Positions 34,153 through 42,725 of a DNA stretch of 64,000 bases are shown here, one piece after another. The position numbers were made by a program, and so were the translations under genes. This stretch comes from CAKSHP01 sp045636325 (GTDB lineage: Bacteria > Bacillota > Clostridia > UBA1381 > UMGS1253), in the NCBI GenBank assembly GCA_045636325.1, contig JAZTXH010000013.1, forward strand, positions 43,606 through 107,605, given 5' to 3'. The notes under the pieces are model-generated. The model ran no database searches and had not been told where the DNA came from. It saw only the letters and a list, made by a program, of their open reading frames with translations. Within the stretch, counting starts at the first letter, position 1, and the number at the start of each line of letters is the position of its first letter.

Positions 34153-34761
34153 ATCTGTATTTATATCCTTCTTAATTTCCTTTACTACCTCATAATATTC
34201 TTCCTTCGTGCACAAAAGATTAATAATGCCAATCATCTGATTGGTGCTCATCCGTTCAGGCAAATTTAGCTTTTTTAAAAGCATTTTTCGAAGCAGCGCA
34301 CTGTTTTCACCGCCTGAAAATCCATCGTTGTACAAATCAAGCTTTGTTATTTTTTCTCCTGTTTGCATTTTGGTTTCGCCATCGATTGTTGCGCCTGCAT
34401 TTTCAAGAGCAGTAAGGATTACCTTTTTGTCAACACCTTCAACACCAAGCTTGCCCTCTTTTCCAGCTTCGGTTTTGCGTTTTTCTTTACCAAAAAAATC
34501 AGGTATATATGCATGCTTTATGTTTTCTGCCTCTATCCCCTGGGAAACAAAATTTCTTATAATAAAACCCGCACCGTCGGGGTCTGTCATAATAATAATT
34601 CCTGTGGTTTGTGCCATTTTGCGGATAAAATTTATTTTCTGCTTGTCCTTAAAAATACCAAAACCCTCAGTTATTATAATATTTGCATCAATTATGGAAT
34701 CAAGCTTTATTTTATCATATCTTCCTTCAACTATGATTGTTTCTTTAATTTTCGGTTTCAC
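34150..34761 (-). CDS. rnmV: Ribonuclease M5 (5S rRNA maturation), Toprim protein
   Basis: A 203-residue protein. The N-terminal Toprim domain has IIVEGRYD with the metal Glu and IIMTDPDGAG with the DxD pair. A DUF4093-type C-terminal half follows, with TKLDLYNDGFSGGENS and LLKKLNLPERMSTNQM. RNase M5 trims 5S rRNA precursors in Firmicutes. The frame opens at 34827, but a consensus promoter occupies 34799-34827. The start is therefore taken as the GTG at 34761, after AAAGCGGGTG. The usual neighbour ksgA is not present. Confidence 0.85.
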   Translation of the reverse strand: MKPKIKETIIVEGRYDKIKLDSIIDANIIITEGFGIFKDKQKINFIRKMAQTTGIIIMTDPDGAGFIIRNFVSQGIEAENIKHAYIPDFFGKEKRKTEAGKEGKLGVEGVDKKVILTALENAGATIDGETKMQTGEKITKLDLYNDGFSGGENSALLRKMLLKKLNLPERMSTNQMIGIINLLCTKEEYYEVVKEIKKDINTD

Positions 34762-34798
34762 ATTTTCACCCGCTTTAGTTAGATGTTTATATGTGTTA

Positions 34799-34827
34799 AT
34801 TATATCACCGACAGCAATATCCGTCAA
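34799..34827 (-). promoter_or_regulatory. SigA promoter of rnmV
   Basis: On the minus strand TTGACG (34822-34827), 17-base spacer, TATAAT (34799-34804). Confidence 0.78.
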
Positions 34828-34985
34828 CAGGTTTTACCACTCCTAAGCACAAAAATCTGTTAAACATCTGCTATAAAATGCTTTTAATCTCAGAAAAATC
34901 GGATTTTTAGAATGTAACAGATTTAACTATATGTTCAAAGTTTTTTGTCTGCCCTACAGCGAGCACCAAAAAAAACACAAAATAT

Positions 34986-35013
34986 AAAAGGGATTGCACC
35001 GCAATCCCCTTTA
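34986..35013 (-). terminator. Terminator of hpf
   Basis: GGGATTGC (34990-34997) pairs with GCAATCCC (35001-35008). The minus strand continues into TTTTATATTTT. It lies just past the hpf stop. Confidence 0.85.
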
Positions 35014-35016
35014 TCT

Positions 35017-35553
35017 TTAATCTTCATCGTCTGCGCCCTGCTCAATAAGACCGTAGTTTCCGTCTTTTCTTTTATATACAATATTAATTTCGCCGCTTTG
35101 GGCATTGTTAAAAACGAAAAATTCATGATTTAACATATTCATCTGAAGTATAGCTTCTTCAACATCCATTGGCTTAAATGCAAATTTTTTAACCTTTACT
35201 ACTTTGTATTCCATCTCTTCTGCAATATTTTCCGCGCGGAAAGGCATCTCAAAAGCTTCTTTCTTAAGCTTCTTTTCAAGATGAGTCTTATGCCTGCGCA
35301 TCTGACGCTCTATTACATCAACAATCATATCAATACAAACATAAAGGTCAACATCTGTCTCTTCCGCCCTGAACATTACGCCCTTTGAAAATATCGTAAC
35401 TTCTATAGTATGCCTGTCTTTAACCGCACTGACTGTAACTTTTACCTGAGGCTCATCTTTAAAGAACTTTTCAAGCTTACCAAGCTTTTTATAAATCTTG
35501 TCTTTAATGCCTTCCGTAAGTTCAATTTTTTTACCTGTGATAATAAACTTCAT
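35017..35553 (-). CDS. hpf: Ribosome hibernation-promoting factor, long form
   Basis: A 178-residue protein. The N-terminal S30AE domain (about 1-100) has GKKIELTEGIKDKIYKKLGK and the basic helix IERQMRRHKTHLEKK. The C-terminal domain (about 120-178) contains VVKVKKFAFKPMDVEEAILQM, read by Lys-Pro-Met and Glu-Glu-Ala, and FFVFNNAQSGEINIVYKRKDG. Long HPF alone makes 100S ribosome dimers during starvation. The frame opens at 35586; the ATG at 35553 follows AAAGGAG. It is monocistronic. Confidence 0.95.
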   Translation of the reverse strand: MKFIITGKKIELTEGIKDKIYKKLGKLEKFFKDEPQVKVTVSAVKDRHTIEVTIFSKGVMFRAEETDVDLYVCIDMIVDVIERQMRRHKTHLEKKLKKEAFEMPFRAENIAEEMEYKVVKVKKFAFKPMDVEEAILQMNMLNHEFFVFNNAQSGEINIVYKRKDGNYGLIEQGADDED

Positions 35554-35752
35554 AACAGTCAACTCCTTTATCTTAAACTGTAACACCTGGCATTTAATAC
35601 TTCCTGCCTGTAATTTTATTATACCACACGTTTATTAAAAAGAAAAGAGTTTTTGTTAAATTTATTAAAATTTTAATACTTCTATTACATGTTTTATGCA
35701 CATTCTACAATTTTATGACATATTTTTGTGTTTTTAAACCAATTTTCCGTTT

Positions 35753-38700
35753 TTAGAATACCCACTTTGGTAACCACTTTAGCATATCAAGATACACATC
35801 CGGCACCGTCAGACCGGAAATTGCAGGATAGAACAACACAAATAATACCATCGCAATAATCAGATACACAACCGCTCCAATATCCACTCTGTCTTCATTC
35901 AATCCATCGTCTGCACACCTGAGATAATTATACGCATATCCTATAGATAAAATCAAAAACGGCACCGCCGGGAAATAATGATATAAGAATATACATCTGC
36001 TTACACCTACCCATGGCAATAACTGTGCTAAAAATCCAAGCGCAATAAATATACTGTTTTTCTCCCTCTTCTTTATAGCATTAACAAAAACGAAAGCAAG
36101 CGTAGCAATACCGAGCCACCACACTGCAGGGTTGCCAAAAGAGACTATTGTCTGACGGACAGTTTCAGATATTTCATTTGAATAATACCATACGGGCCTT
36201 ATCATAGCCGGCCATTCATACCATAATGACGAAAACGGATGGGCAGCCTCAAGATTAGAATGGTAATCAAACATAGAAATCTGATTTTTTACAATGCTTT
36301 TTATACCCTCCATCCCCGGCGCACGAAGATACGGAATATATGATGCACAGTAAATCAACACAGGCACAATAACAAACATTACCACGCAGAAAAGCAATGT
36401 AAATGCAGTATATCTGGGCATAACCAAAACTGCCTTTCTTTGTTCATCTGTTGAAGTTTTTGATTTTTTCACTTTATAATATTCATAAATTCTTGCTGTC
36501 AATGTTATAAAGAAAATCACGCACAATCCAGCACCGCCGTAAAGCCCTGTCCATTTAGATGCAACCGCAAGTCCGAAAAACAGCCCAGAAAGGCCAAGAG
36601 GCACAAAGGTTTTAATTAAAGGTGTGTCATAAAAGCTCATACTGGTATATTTATACATAAACATAAACATAAGCATTATAAACAAAGTCACGTACACATC
36701 TATTGTTGCAATTCTCGTCTGCGCAAAGTGCATAAAATCAAGAGCAAACAAAATAATTGTTACCGATGCAGCTTTTGTATTTTTAAAAATCCACTTTGCA
36801 AATATATATATAACCGGAAGCATTATAATACCAAAAACCGTACCTGAAAAACGCCATCCAAAAGGATTCATGCCAAAAATAAGAATTCCTATTGCAATTA
36901 TAAGCTTGCCAAGGGGAGGATGGGTATCTTCATAAGGGTCAAGCCCGTGAATATGTTCATAAGCCGTACGGGCATGATATATTTCATCAAAGTAAGTAGA
37001 GTTTTTATATGAAATACTTTTCGGCACTAAAGCCTTTTCATCAAAAAAATTTGAAAGGTCAGTGTTATTATCACTCTCCGCCGCTACATTTACATAATTT
37101 CCGTCTTTATCAAAAAACGCCATTTCGATTATGTCAGTATCACTGTAAAAGTAAATTTCAACTGCATTTTTTGCAACTGTGGTTTCTTCATTCCACGAAA
37201 ACACCTCGCCCGAATCACGCCCCTGCACCATTTCGCCATCACAGTATATATCAATTTTTCTTTCTTCTGTATAGCCTGTATACCATTTTACACTGTTAAC
37301 ATCTGTTCCATTGGTTCTAAGCGTAACGGTTGTTCCTGCCGGAATAAAACTATGAGTTTCAGCCGCTTTCATATCACCAAGGTTTATAAAGGCAACCACA
37401 GAATACAAAAGCGTTACCACTGCCATTACAATAAAATCAATTTTAACAAGCTTTACAGCTTTTTCGCTTTTCTTTAAATAAAATGACTTTATCTCTTTTT
37501 TCCCCAACACAGAATTTTTTGTTTTTTCCGCCTGAGGCATATCTTTTATTAAAATTTTTATAACATATATTAAAATTGCAATGTTTGCAGCCGCTATAAT
37601 ATAAGGCACGCTTCCTTCGGGCATTGATGTGGTATTAAGCTCAATATTACGGCTTAAAACTATAGATACATTAAGCATTTGAGTTACACTTAATGCAATA
37701 TATGAAAATAAATACCGCTTGTCCCGCTTTTTAATAAATGCCATAATAAGTAAAAGCATCCCGGAAAAAACATATCTTTCGTGCATTTTTCCTGCAAGAG
37801 TAAACAATGCAATAATTATAAACGCTCCTATTTCATAATAGCTTTTCTCACCCTTTGAGCGGATGTAAACAAATATTGCAGCTACAGTTATAAGCACTAT
37901 AAAAATATCTGACCATACTCCAAAGCTTAAAAATATAAAGCTATCTGAAATATCTGCCCAGTTCCCACCAAAAAGCATAAACAGATTATAAGCATTAACA
38001 GATGCGTAAGGATAAGATTTTATCGTATCTGCATACTGGTTTATTACAGGCGCAAAGTCAAAGTTTTTTACAAAAGGAAGTGTAGCTGCAAATACAATCA
38101 CCAACACCATTAATAAACACTGCGCACTCTGTTTAAAAAGAATCCTTTTATCTTTTTCAGATATCAGTCTGTATACAAAATATGCTATTACCACAGGTGC
38201 AAACATAACAGTTTGCGGCTTTATCATAAATCCAACCGTAAAAATGGCAGCACTTAAAACCACTTTGTTTTTATATAGAAAATACATAAATAAAACTACC
38301 ATAAGGGAATAAATACTATCTACCTGCCCCCATGCAGAGCTGTTTACAATAACTGCCGGGTTTAAAAGATATAACGCAGAAAGCGGAAGTGCAAATTTTT
38401 TAGTATCTTTATTTTCCATAGCCGCTTTATATATAACCGCTCCTGCCAGCAAGTCACACAAAACAGCAGGCATTTTTATCATAACAGTGAAAACATTCGA
38501 AGAATATTCAATATTAAAAATATCTCTTAAAAATCCCAGCATATACAAAACATATATGTATCCGGGAGGGTAATCTGCAAAAGTGCCTGATGTATAAAAA
38601 TTTGAAAGCCCGTCTTTATATGCCATATCGCTCCAGGCTTTAAAGCAGTTGATATCTGTTGAAAAACCTTCAATAGCAGACGATATAACAAACCTTAAAA

Positions 38701-38851
38701 CAAAGGCAAATGCCATAAGCACACAAAACATAGGCATTACGTTTTTTGTTCTGGTTAAACTGCCTTCAAGTGACGGCCGAATAGAAGAGTAATATATAAG
38801 ACAATATATAACAATAAAAATCAAAAGGCTAATTATTGCAAGCTGCAACAA
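35753..38851 (-). CDS. Double GT-C glycosyltransferase: N-terminal mannosyltransferase-like half fused to a PMT-like half
   Basis: A protein of about 1032 residues and about 20-24 membrane segments, built of two GT-C halves. The first (about 1-430) has STDINCFKAWSDMAYKDG, with an acidic pair in the first outer loop, and YPPGYIYVLYMLG. The second (about 600-1030) has the protein-O-mannosyltransferase loop FDEIYHARTAYEHI and THPPLGKLIIAIG. Between them lies an outer beta-type domain (about 480-600). Each half should use a lipid-linked sugar and act outside the membrane. The start is a TTG about five to eight bases after AAGGAG (38851 or 38848). It is coupled to pdxY upstream by 9-12 bases. Confidence 0.8.
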   Translation of the reverse strand: MLQLAIISLLIFIVIYCLIYYSSIRPSLEGSLTRTKNVMPMFCVLMAFAFVLRFVISSAIEGFSTDINCFKAWSDMAYKDGLSNFYTSGTFADYPPGYIYVLYMLGFLRDIFNIEYSSNVFTVMIKMPAVLCDLLAGAVIYKAAMENKDTKKFALPLSALYLLNPAVIVNSSAWGQVDSIYSLMVVLFMYFLYKNKVVLSAAIFTVGFMIKPQTVMFAPVVIAYFVYRLISEKDKRILFKQSAQCLLMVLVIVFAATLPFVKNFDFAPVINQYADTIKSYPYASVNAYNLFMLFGGNWADISDSFIFLSFGVWSDIFIVLITVAAIFVYIRSKGEKSYYEIGAFIIIALFTLAGKMHERYVFSGMLLLIMAFIKKRDKRYLFSYIALSVTQMLNVSIVLSRNIELNTTSMPEGSVPYIIAAANIAILIYVIKILIKDMPQAEKTKNSVLGKKEIKSFYLKKSEKAVKLVKIDFIVMAVVTLLYSVVAFINLGDMKAAETHSFIPAGTTVTLRTNGTDVNSVKWYTGYTEERKIDIYCDGEMVQGRDSGEVFSWNEETTVAKNAVEIYFYSDTDIIEMAFFDKDGNYVNVAAESDNNTDLSNFFDEKALVPKSISYKNSTYFDEIYHARTAYEHIHGLDPYEDTHPPLGKLIIAIGILIFGMNPFGWRFSGTVFGIIMLPVIYIFAKWIFKNTKAASVTIILFALDFMHFAQTRIATIDVYVTLFIMLMFMFMYKYTSMSFYDTPLIKTFVPLGLSGLFFGLAVASKWTGLYGGAGLCVIFFITLTARIYEYYKVKKSKTSTDEQRKAVLVMPRYTAFTLLFCVVMFVIVPVLIYCASYIPYLRAPGMEGIKSIVKNQISMFDYHSNLEAAHPFSSLWYEWPAMIRPVWYYSNEISETVRQTIVSFGNPAVWWLGIATLAFVFVNAIKKREKNSIFIALGFLAQLLPWVGVSRCIFLYHYFPAVPFLILSIGYAYNYLRCADDGLNEDRVDIGAVVYLIIAMVLFVLFYPAISGLTVPDVYLDMLKWLPKWVF

Positions 38852-38860
38852 AATCACTCC

Positions 38861-39727
38861 TTATAAAAGCTCGTATTTTAATTCTGACGGAAGCTCACGC
38901 AGGCTGTGTAAAACCTTTTCAAAGGCAACTCCCTCACGTATCTCAGTTTTATATCCAAAAGTAGCTCTTATTGCTGCGCCCACAAAGCATACCGCCCTTT
39001 CCATACTTACGGGGATACTGTCACCCTGAAGGATTGCACCACAGAGCACACTTGTAAAAATGTCTCCCGTTCCCGGATATTTTGCAGGAACATAATCACA
39101 TTTAACACGCCAGAAGCGTCCATCCGTCTTATCGTATGCAACAGCGCATATATTTTTATCCATAGGCACACTGGTTATAACGCTTACATCAGGTCCTAAC
39201 TCGCTTAAAGCCACAAGCTTTTTCTTTATTTGCTCCGTTGTATAGTTTTCTTTAGTTTTTCCGCCTAACATAAATTCAGCTTCCGTAATATTGGGAGTTA
39301 TCACGTGAGCCTTTTTAACAAGGCGTTTCATTTCCTCTGCAATGGATATATCAAAGCTTTGGTAAAGCTCTCCTTCATCAGCAAAAACCGGGTCAACCAC
39401 AATAAGCTTATTTTGCATATTAAACTCGTCTATCACATCAAGAATTATATCAATCTGCTGTTCAGACCCTAAAAATCCCGTATAAAGGCAGTCTGGCTCC
39501 ACATTTTCTTTTTTCCAGTGGTCAAAATATGCTTTCATCGTGTCTGTAAGGTCAACAAAAGTAAAACCTTCATATCCTCCGGTGTGAGTTGAAAGCACAG
39601 CTGTAGGCACGGGGCAGCTTTGCATATCCATAGCGGAAAGAACCGGAAGAATAACAGAAAGCGCACATCTACCAACGCCCGAAATATCGTGCACTGCCGC
39701 AATTTTTGGTATAATGTTTTTACTCAT
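38861..39727 (-). CDS. pdxY: Pyridoxamine/pyridoxal kinase
   Basis: A 288-residue ribokinase-fold enzyme of the PdxY/PdxK group that phosphorylates B6 vitamers. VHDISGVGRCALSVILPVLS is the substrate-side N-terminus. TPNITEAEFMLGG and the anion-hole GTGDIFTSVLCGAILQG, with its catalytic Asp, follow. DPVFADEGELY is seen mid-protein. The frame opens at 39745; the ATG at 39727 has GGAGTTTTG upstream. It precedes the GT-C gene with a tiny gap; this pairing has no obvious functional logic. Confidence 0.9.
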   Translation of the reverse strand: MSKNIIPKIAAVHDISGVGRCALSVILPVLSAMDMQSCPVPTAVLSTHTGGYEGFTFVDLTDTMKAYFDHWKKENVEPDCLYTGFLGSEQQIDIILDVIDEFNMQNKLIVVDPVFADEGELYQSFDISIAEEMKRLVKKAHVITPNITEAEFMLGGKTKENYTTEQIKKKLVALSELGPDVSVITSVPMDKNICAVAYDKTDGRFWRVKCDYVPAKYPGTGDIFTSVLCGAILQGDSIPVSMERAVCFVGAAIRATFGYKTEIREGVAFEKVLHSLRELPSELKYELL

Positions 39728-39871
39728 AAACAAAACTCCATTCAAAATTCTGTATATTTGTCTTTTACTGCATAAAACTAAATTGCCACGATATTATTTT
39801 ACTACAAACTCCCAAACTATGCAAGATATTTAATTGATAACAAAAAATTTTTGTTAATTTTCAAAAAACAC

Positions 39872-39900
39872 TGGAAATAAAGCGCAGTATGTTGTATAAT
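39872..39900 (+). promoter_or_regulatory. Probable promoter of cdaA
   Basis: TGGAAA (39872-39877), 17-base spacer, TATAAT (39895-39900), 45 bases before the start. The -35 is weak. Confidence 0.5.
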
Positions 39901-39945
39901 AAAAATATGCTTTAATTTGCAATTTCCAAAAGGCGGTGACAAAGA

Positions 39946-40803
39946 ATGAGCGGATATATTTCCGATATTTTTTCAAATGTTTTAAACTTTTTATCAATGG
40001 TAAGACTTTCTGATATTATTGACGTTATTATCATTGCTTTTTTAGTGTATCAGTGCGCAAGTTTTGTGCGCGAAACCCGTGCAAATCTCTTAATAAAAGG
40101 CGTTATCCTTTTGCTTATTCTTCTTCAGCTGAGCAGATGGTTTCACCTAAACACTCTTCAATACATACTGCAAAATATAGTTCAGTTAGGATTTTTTGCT
40201 CTTTTGATTGTGTTTCAGCCCGAACTCAGACGAGGTCTTGAAAAGCTTGGCAGAAGCTATGCCGGTAAATTTTTCAGTTTTGGCGAAGAAGAAGATGTTT
40301 TATCAAACACAATAGATACAGTTTGCAGTGCTATAGGTGCTATGGCGAAAACCAAAACCGGCTCACTTATATGTATACAAAGAAGCACAAAACTTGGTGA
40401 TATAATTCATACCGGAACTCCTATAAATGCTGAAATAACATACGAGCTTCTGGTAAATATATTTGTTCCAAACACCCCTCTTCATGACGGTGCTGTGATA
40501 ATTGCAGACAATAAAATAACTGCAGCTGCATGTTTTCTTCCCCTTACATCAAATAACGATTTATCAAAAGAACTTGGCACTCGTCATCGTGCAGCAATCG
40601 GTCTTTCTGAGAATTCCGATGCGGTTGTTATTGTTGTATCGGAAGAGACGGGTAAAATTTCAATCGCTCTCGACGGCGACCTTACAAGAAACCTTACTGT
40701 TGACACTCTGAAGCTTGCACTTAAAAAAGTTTTAACAACCGAAAATGAAAACAACGGAAAAATCATAAAGCTTAACATATTCAAAAAGGAGGCATCTGAA
40801 TGA
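39946..40803 (+). CDS. cdaA: Diadenylate cyclase CdaA
   Basis: A 285-residue membrane enzyme making c-di-AMP from two ATP. Three N-terminal membrane helices lie at about residues 20-90. A cytoplasmic DAC domain follows, with LHDGAVIIADNKI (the DGA motif) and GTRHRAAIGLSE (the RHR motif). The sequence ends in a charged tail. c-di-AMP controls potassium, turgor and cell-wall state. The start follows AAAGGCGGTG. It overlaps cdaR by ATGA, as in the conserved cdaA-cdaR pair. glmM, the usual third gene, is not adjacent. Confidence 0.96.
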   Translation: MSGYISDIFSNVLNFLSMVRLSDIIDVIIIAFLVYQCASFVRETRANLLIKGVILLLILLQLSRWFHLNTLQYILQNIVQLGFFALLIVFQPELRRGLEKLGRSYAGKFFSFGEEEDVLSNTIDTVCSAIGAMAKTKTGSLICIQRSTKLGDIIHTGTPINAEITYELLVNIFVPNTPLHDGAVIIADNKITAAACFLPLTSNNDLSKELGTRHRAAIGLSENSDAVVIVVSEETGKISIALDGDLTRNLTVDTLKLALKKVLTTENENNGKIIKLNIFKKEASE

Positions 40804-42035
40804 AAAGGAAATGGTTTGCCTCAGATTTGGCATTTAAAATATACTCTGTACTTATATCTATATTTTTGTGGATCTTTGTTATATATGACCAGAATCCCGA
40901 AAGCACAAAAATTGTGCGTAACATTCCCATATCATACAGTAATCTTGATTCTCTTGAGCGGGCAGGGTACACAATTGTAAAAGAAGACGACCTTTTTGTT
41001 GATTTTAAAATTAAAGGAAAGCGTGTTTCTTTAGGCAGTCTTGCAAAAAACAGTGTCCGCGCATCTATTTCATTTTCCGATTTAAGCGAGGGTGAATACA
41101 ATCTTATGATTGACGCACGCCTTCCTCAAAATGATATGACGGTGGTGGATAAAAGTCCTGAAACTGTTACAATAAAGGTTGAAAAGCTTATTACAAAAGA
41201 ACTTCCTGTAGGCATTATTTACACCGGAACAAATGCTGACGGAAAGCTTGCCAGTGCAAAACTTCGCACAACCATTGTAACAGTAATGGGGCCTGAGTCC
41301 ATTATGAACAAAGTTAAAAATGCAAAAGTCACTCTTGATTATGCTGCTGTTGCCAGTGTCGCAAGCGGCACAAGCGATATACACATATATGACGAAAACG
41401 GCGAAGACATCACATACGATAAAAATCTTCGCTTAAACACAGACAGAACCATATGGGAACAGACAATATACAATGTAACAGATGCTGATATTGACATAAT
41501 ATTTGCCTCAAGCGCAAACTACTTTGCTGACAGTTTAAAAATCGTTGACAGTATCAAATTCACGGCAGAAAACCCGTCTGAATTTGATTTTGACAAAGTT
41601 CCTACCTCTCCGCTTTCTAACAGCGAAGCAAAAAAACTAAAAGACGGCAAGTCCGTTAATGTTAAACTTATACTGCCTAATGGAATAAGCCTTTTAAAAC
41701 AGGACGAAAACGGCATATGGAAAATTGACGAAACCAACGCAGTTGAGCTTACGGGAAATGTTGTCTACACAAAAAAGATTATTCCTGTTTCAGGTGTTAA
41801 CCTTCATATTACAGATAAAAAAGACGGCAAAACATACACCATTAGCGATATCCCCGAAATTATAACTTTAAAAAGCACAGGCGAAATTAATATATCAGAT
41901 TCCGATATAAGTTTTAAAGTAGACGTAAAAGACTTAAATGACGGTGAGCATACAGTAAAAATATCCTCAAACCTCCCCGAGGGGCTTACCTTTGAAAAAG
42001 ATTATACCGCAAAAATATCAGTTAAAAACAATTAA
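40800..42035 (+). CDS. cdaR: CdaR, YbbR-domain regulator of CdaA
   Basis: A 411-residue protein. It has one N-terminal membrane segment (LAFKIYSVLISIFLWIFV) and an extracytoplasmic region with four YbbR-type repeats. Typical repeat starts include NIPISYSNLDSLERAGYTIV and ELPVGIIYTGTNADG. The N-terminal KWFASDLAFKIYSVLISIF pattern is typical of the family. CdaR binds and restrains or tunes CdaA. It overlaps cdaA by four bases. The operon seems to end here, since a separate promoter with a WalR box lies just downstream. Confidence 0.93.
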   Translation: MKRKWFASDLAFKIYSVLISIFLWIFVIYDQNPESTKIVRNIPISYSNLDSLERAGYTIVKEDDLFVDFKIKGKRVSLGSLAKNSVRASISFSDLSEGEYNLMIDARLPQNDMTVVDKSPETVTIKVEKLITKELPVGIIYTGTNADGKLASAKLRTTIVTVMGPESIMNKVKNAKVTLDYAAVASVASGTSDIHIYDENGEDITYDKNLRLNTDRTIWEQTIYNVTDADIDIIFASSANYFADSLKIVDSIKFTAENPSEFDFDKVPTSPLSNSEAKKLKDGKSVNVKLILPNGISLLKQDENGIWKIDETNAVELTGNVVYTKKIIPVSGVNLHITDKKDGKTYTISDIPEIITLKSTGEINISDSDISFKVDVKDLNDGEHTVKISSNLPEGLTFEKDYTAKISVKNN

Positions 42036-42057
42036 TGTTAACTGGAATTAATGCAAA

Positions 42058-42120
42058 TGTAACACGAGTGTAACATATATGTGTTATAATTAAGTACGGA
42101 TAGGTGTAACCTGTTGTAAA
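42058..42120 (+). promoter_or_regulatory. WalR/YycF-type box and promoter for the downstream secreted/YycH-like unit
   Basis: TGTAAC (42058-42063), five bases, TGTAAC (42069-42074) match the WalR consensus TGTWAH-N5-TGTWAH exactly. TATAAT follows at 42085-42090. No good -35 is visible; the box covers that position, which suits an activated promoter. A second near-copy, TGTAAC-N4-TGTAAA, lies at 42105-42120. Confidence 0.6.
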
Positions 42121-42188
42121 CTCAGTTTTCGTAAATTTGACTTTGGACACATGGTGTTACAATAATTTTGGCAGGAGGTAATATTGGT

Positions 42189-42653
42189 ATGAAAAAATTA
42201 TGTTTATGTCTGGCAGTTGTTATTTCACTTGCACTGCTTATAAATGTTTGTGCCTTTGCTTCTCCCTATTCACTTACAGGCAATGAGCAGAGCACTTCCG
42301 ATTCACTTTTATACATAAAGAAACCTGCATCACGCACAGCCACAACTTCTGAAAAAACTTACACAGTTTCAGCAGTAGGTAAGCCGGGTGTAGATGTTAC
42401 TGTTTACAGAAAGAGCGCTTATGACGGTAATTTCTACAGAGTTTTTCAAAAAGGCTATATGCTTGAAAGCAAAATCGGTGCAAGTGGTGTGTATGTTGTT
42501 TCAATCGAACTTTTAGAGGGCGGCAACAAAATGATAGTATATGCTGAAAACAATATTGAGCGTCAGATAATTAAAATTGACATTACTCGCCTTTCAAAAA
42601 ATCAGCTTGATAAAATAAAAGCCTTGTCAATAGGTGATTTGTTCAGTTATTAA
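42189..42653 (+). CDS. Small secreted protein of unknown function
   Basis: A 154-residue protein with a signal peptide (MKKLCLCLAVVISLALLINV, then CAFA before SPYS). The mature part of about 130 residues has beta-rich sequence (TYTVSAVGKPGVDVTVYRKS, VYVVSIELLEGGNKMIVYAE), reminiscent of an Ig-like fold. I do not recognise a family. The ATG at 42189 has GGAGG at good spacing, better than the in-frame start at 42168. It is the first gene behind the WalR-type promoter and 72 bases before the YycH-like gene. A cell-wall or envelope role is inferred. Confidence 0.6.
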   Translation: MKKLCLCLAVVISLALLINVCAFASPYSLTGNEQSTSDSLLYIKKPASRTATTSEKTYTVSAVGKPGVDVTVYRKSAYDGNFYRVFQKGYMLESKIGASGVYVVSIELLEGGNKMIVYAENNIERQIIKIDITRLSKNQLDKIKALSIGDLFSY

Positions 42654-42670
42654 AATTAAATAGTTACTAT

Positions 42671-42705
42671 ACAAATATCGCAAGTGTTTCATTTGCGATA
42701 TTTGT
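42671..42705 (+). promoter_or_regulatory. Perfect hairpin between the secreted protein and YycH-like genes
   Basis: ACAAATATCGCAA (42671-42683) pairs over 13 bp with TTGCGATATTTGT (42693-42705). No T run follows (TGGCTATG), so it is more likely an mRNA-stabilising or processing element than a terminator. Confidence 0.55.
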
Positions 42706-42725
42706 TGGCTATGAGGGTATTTTCT

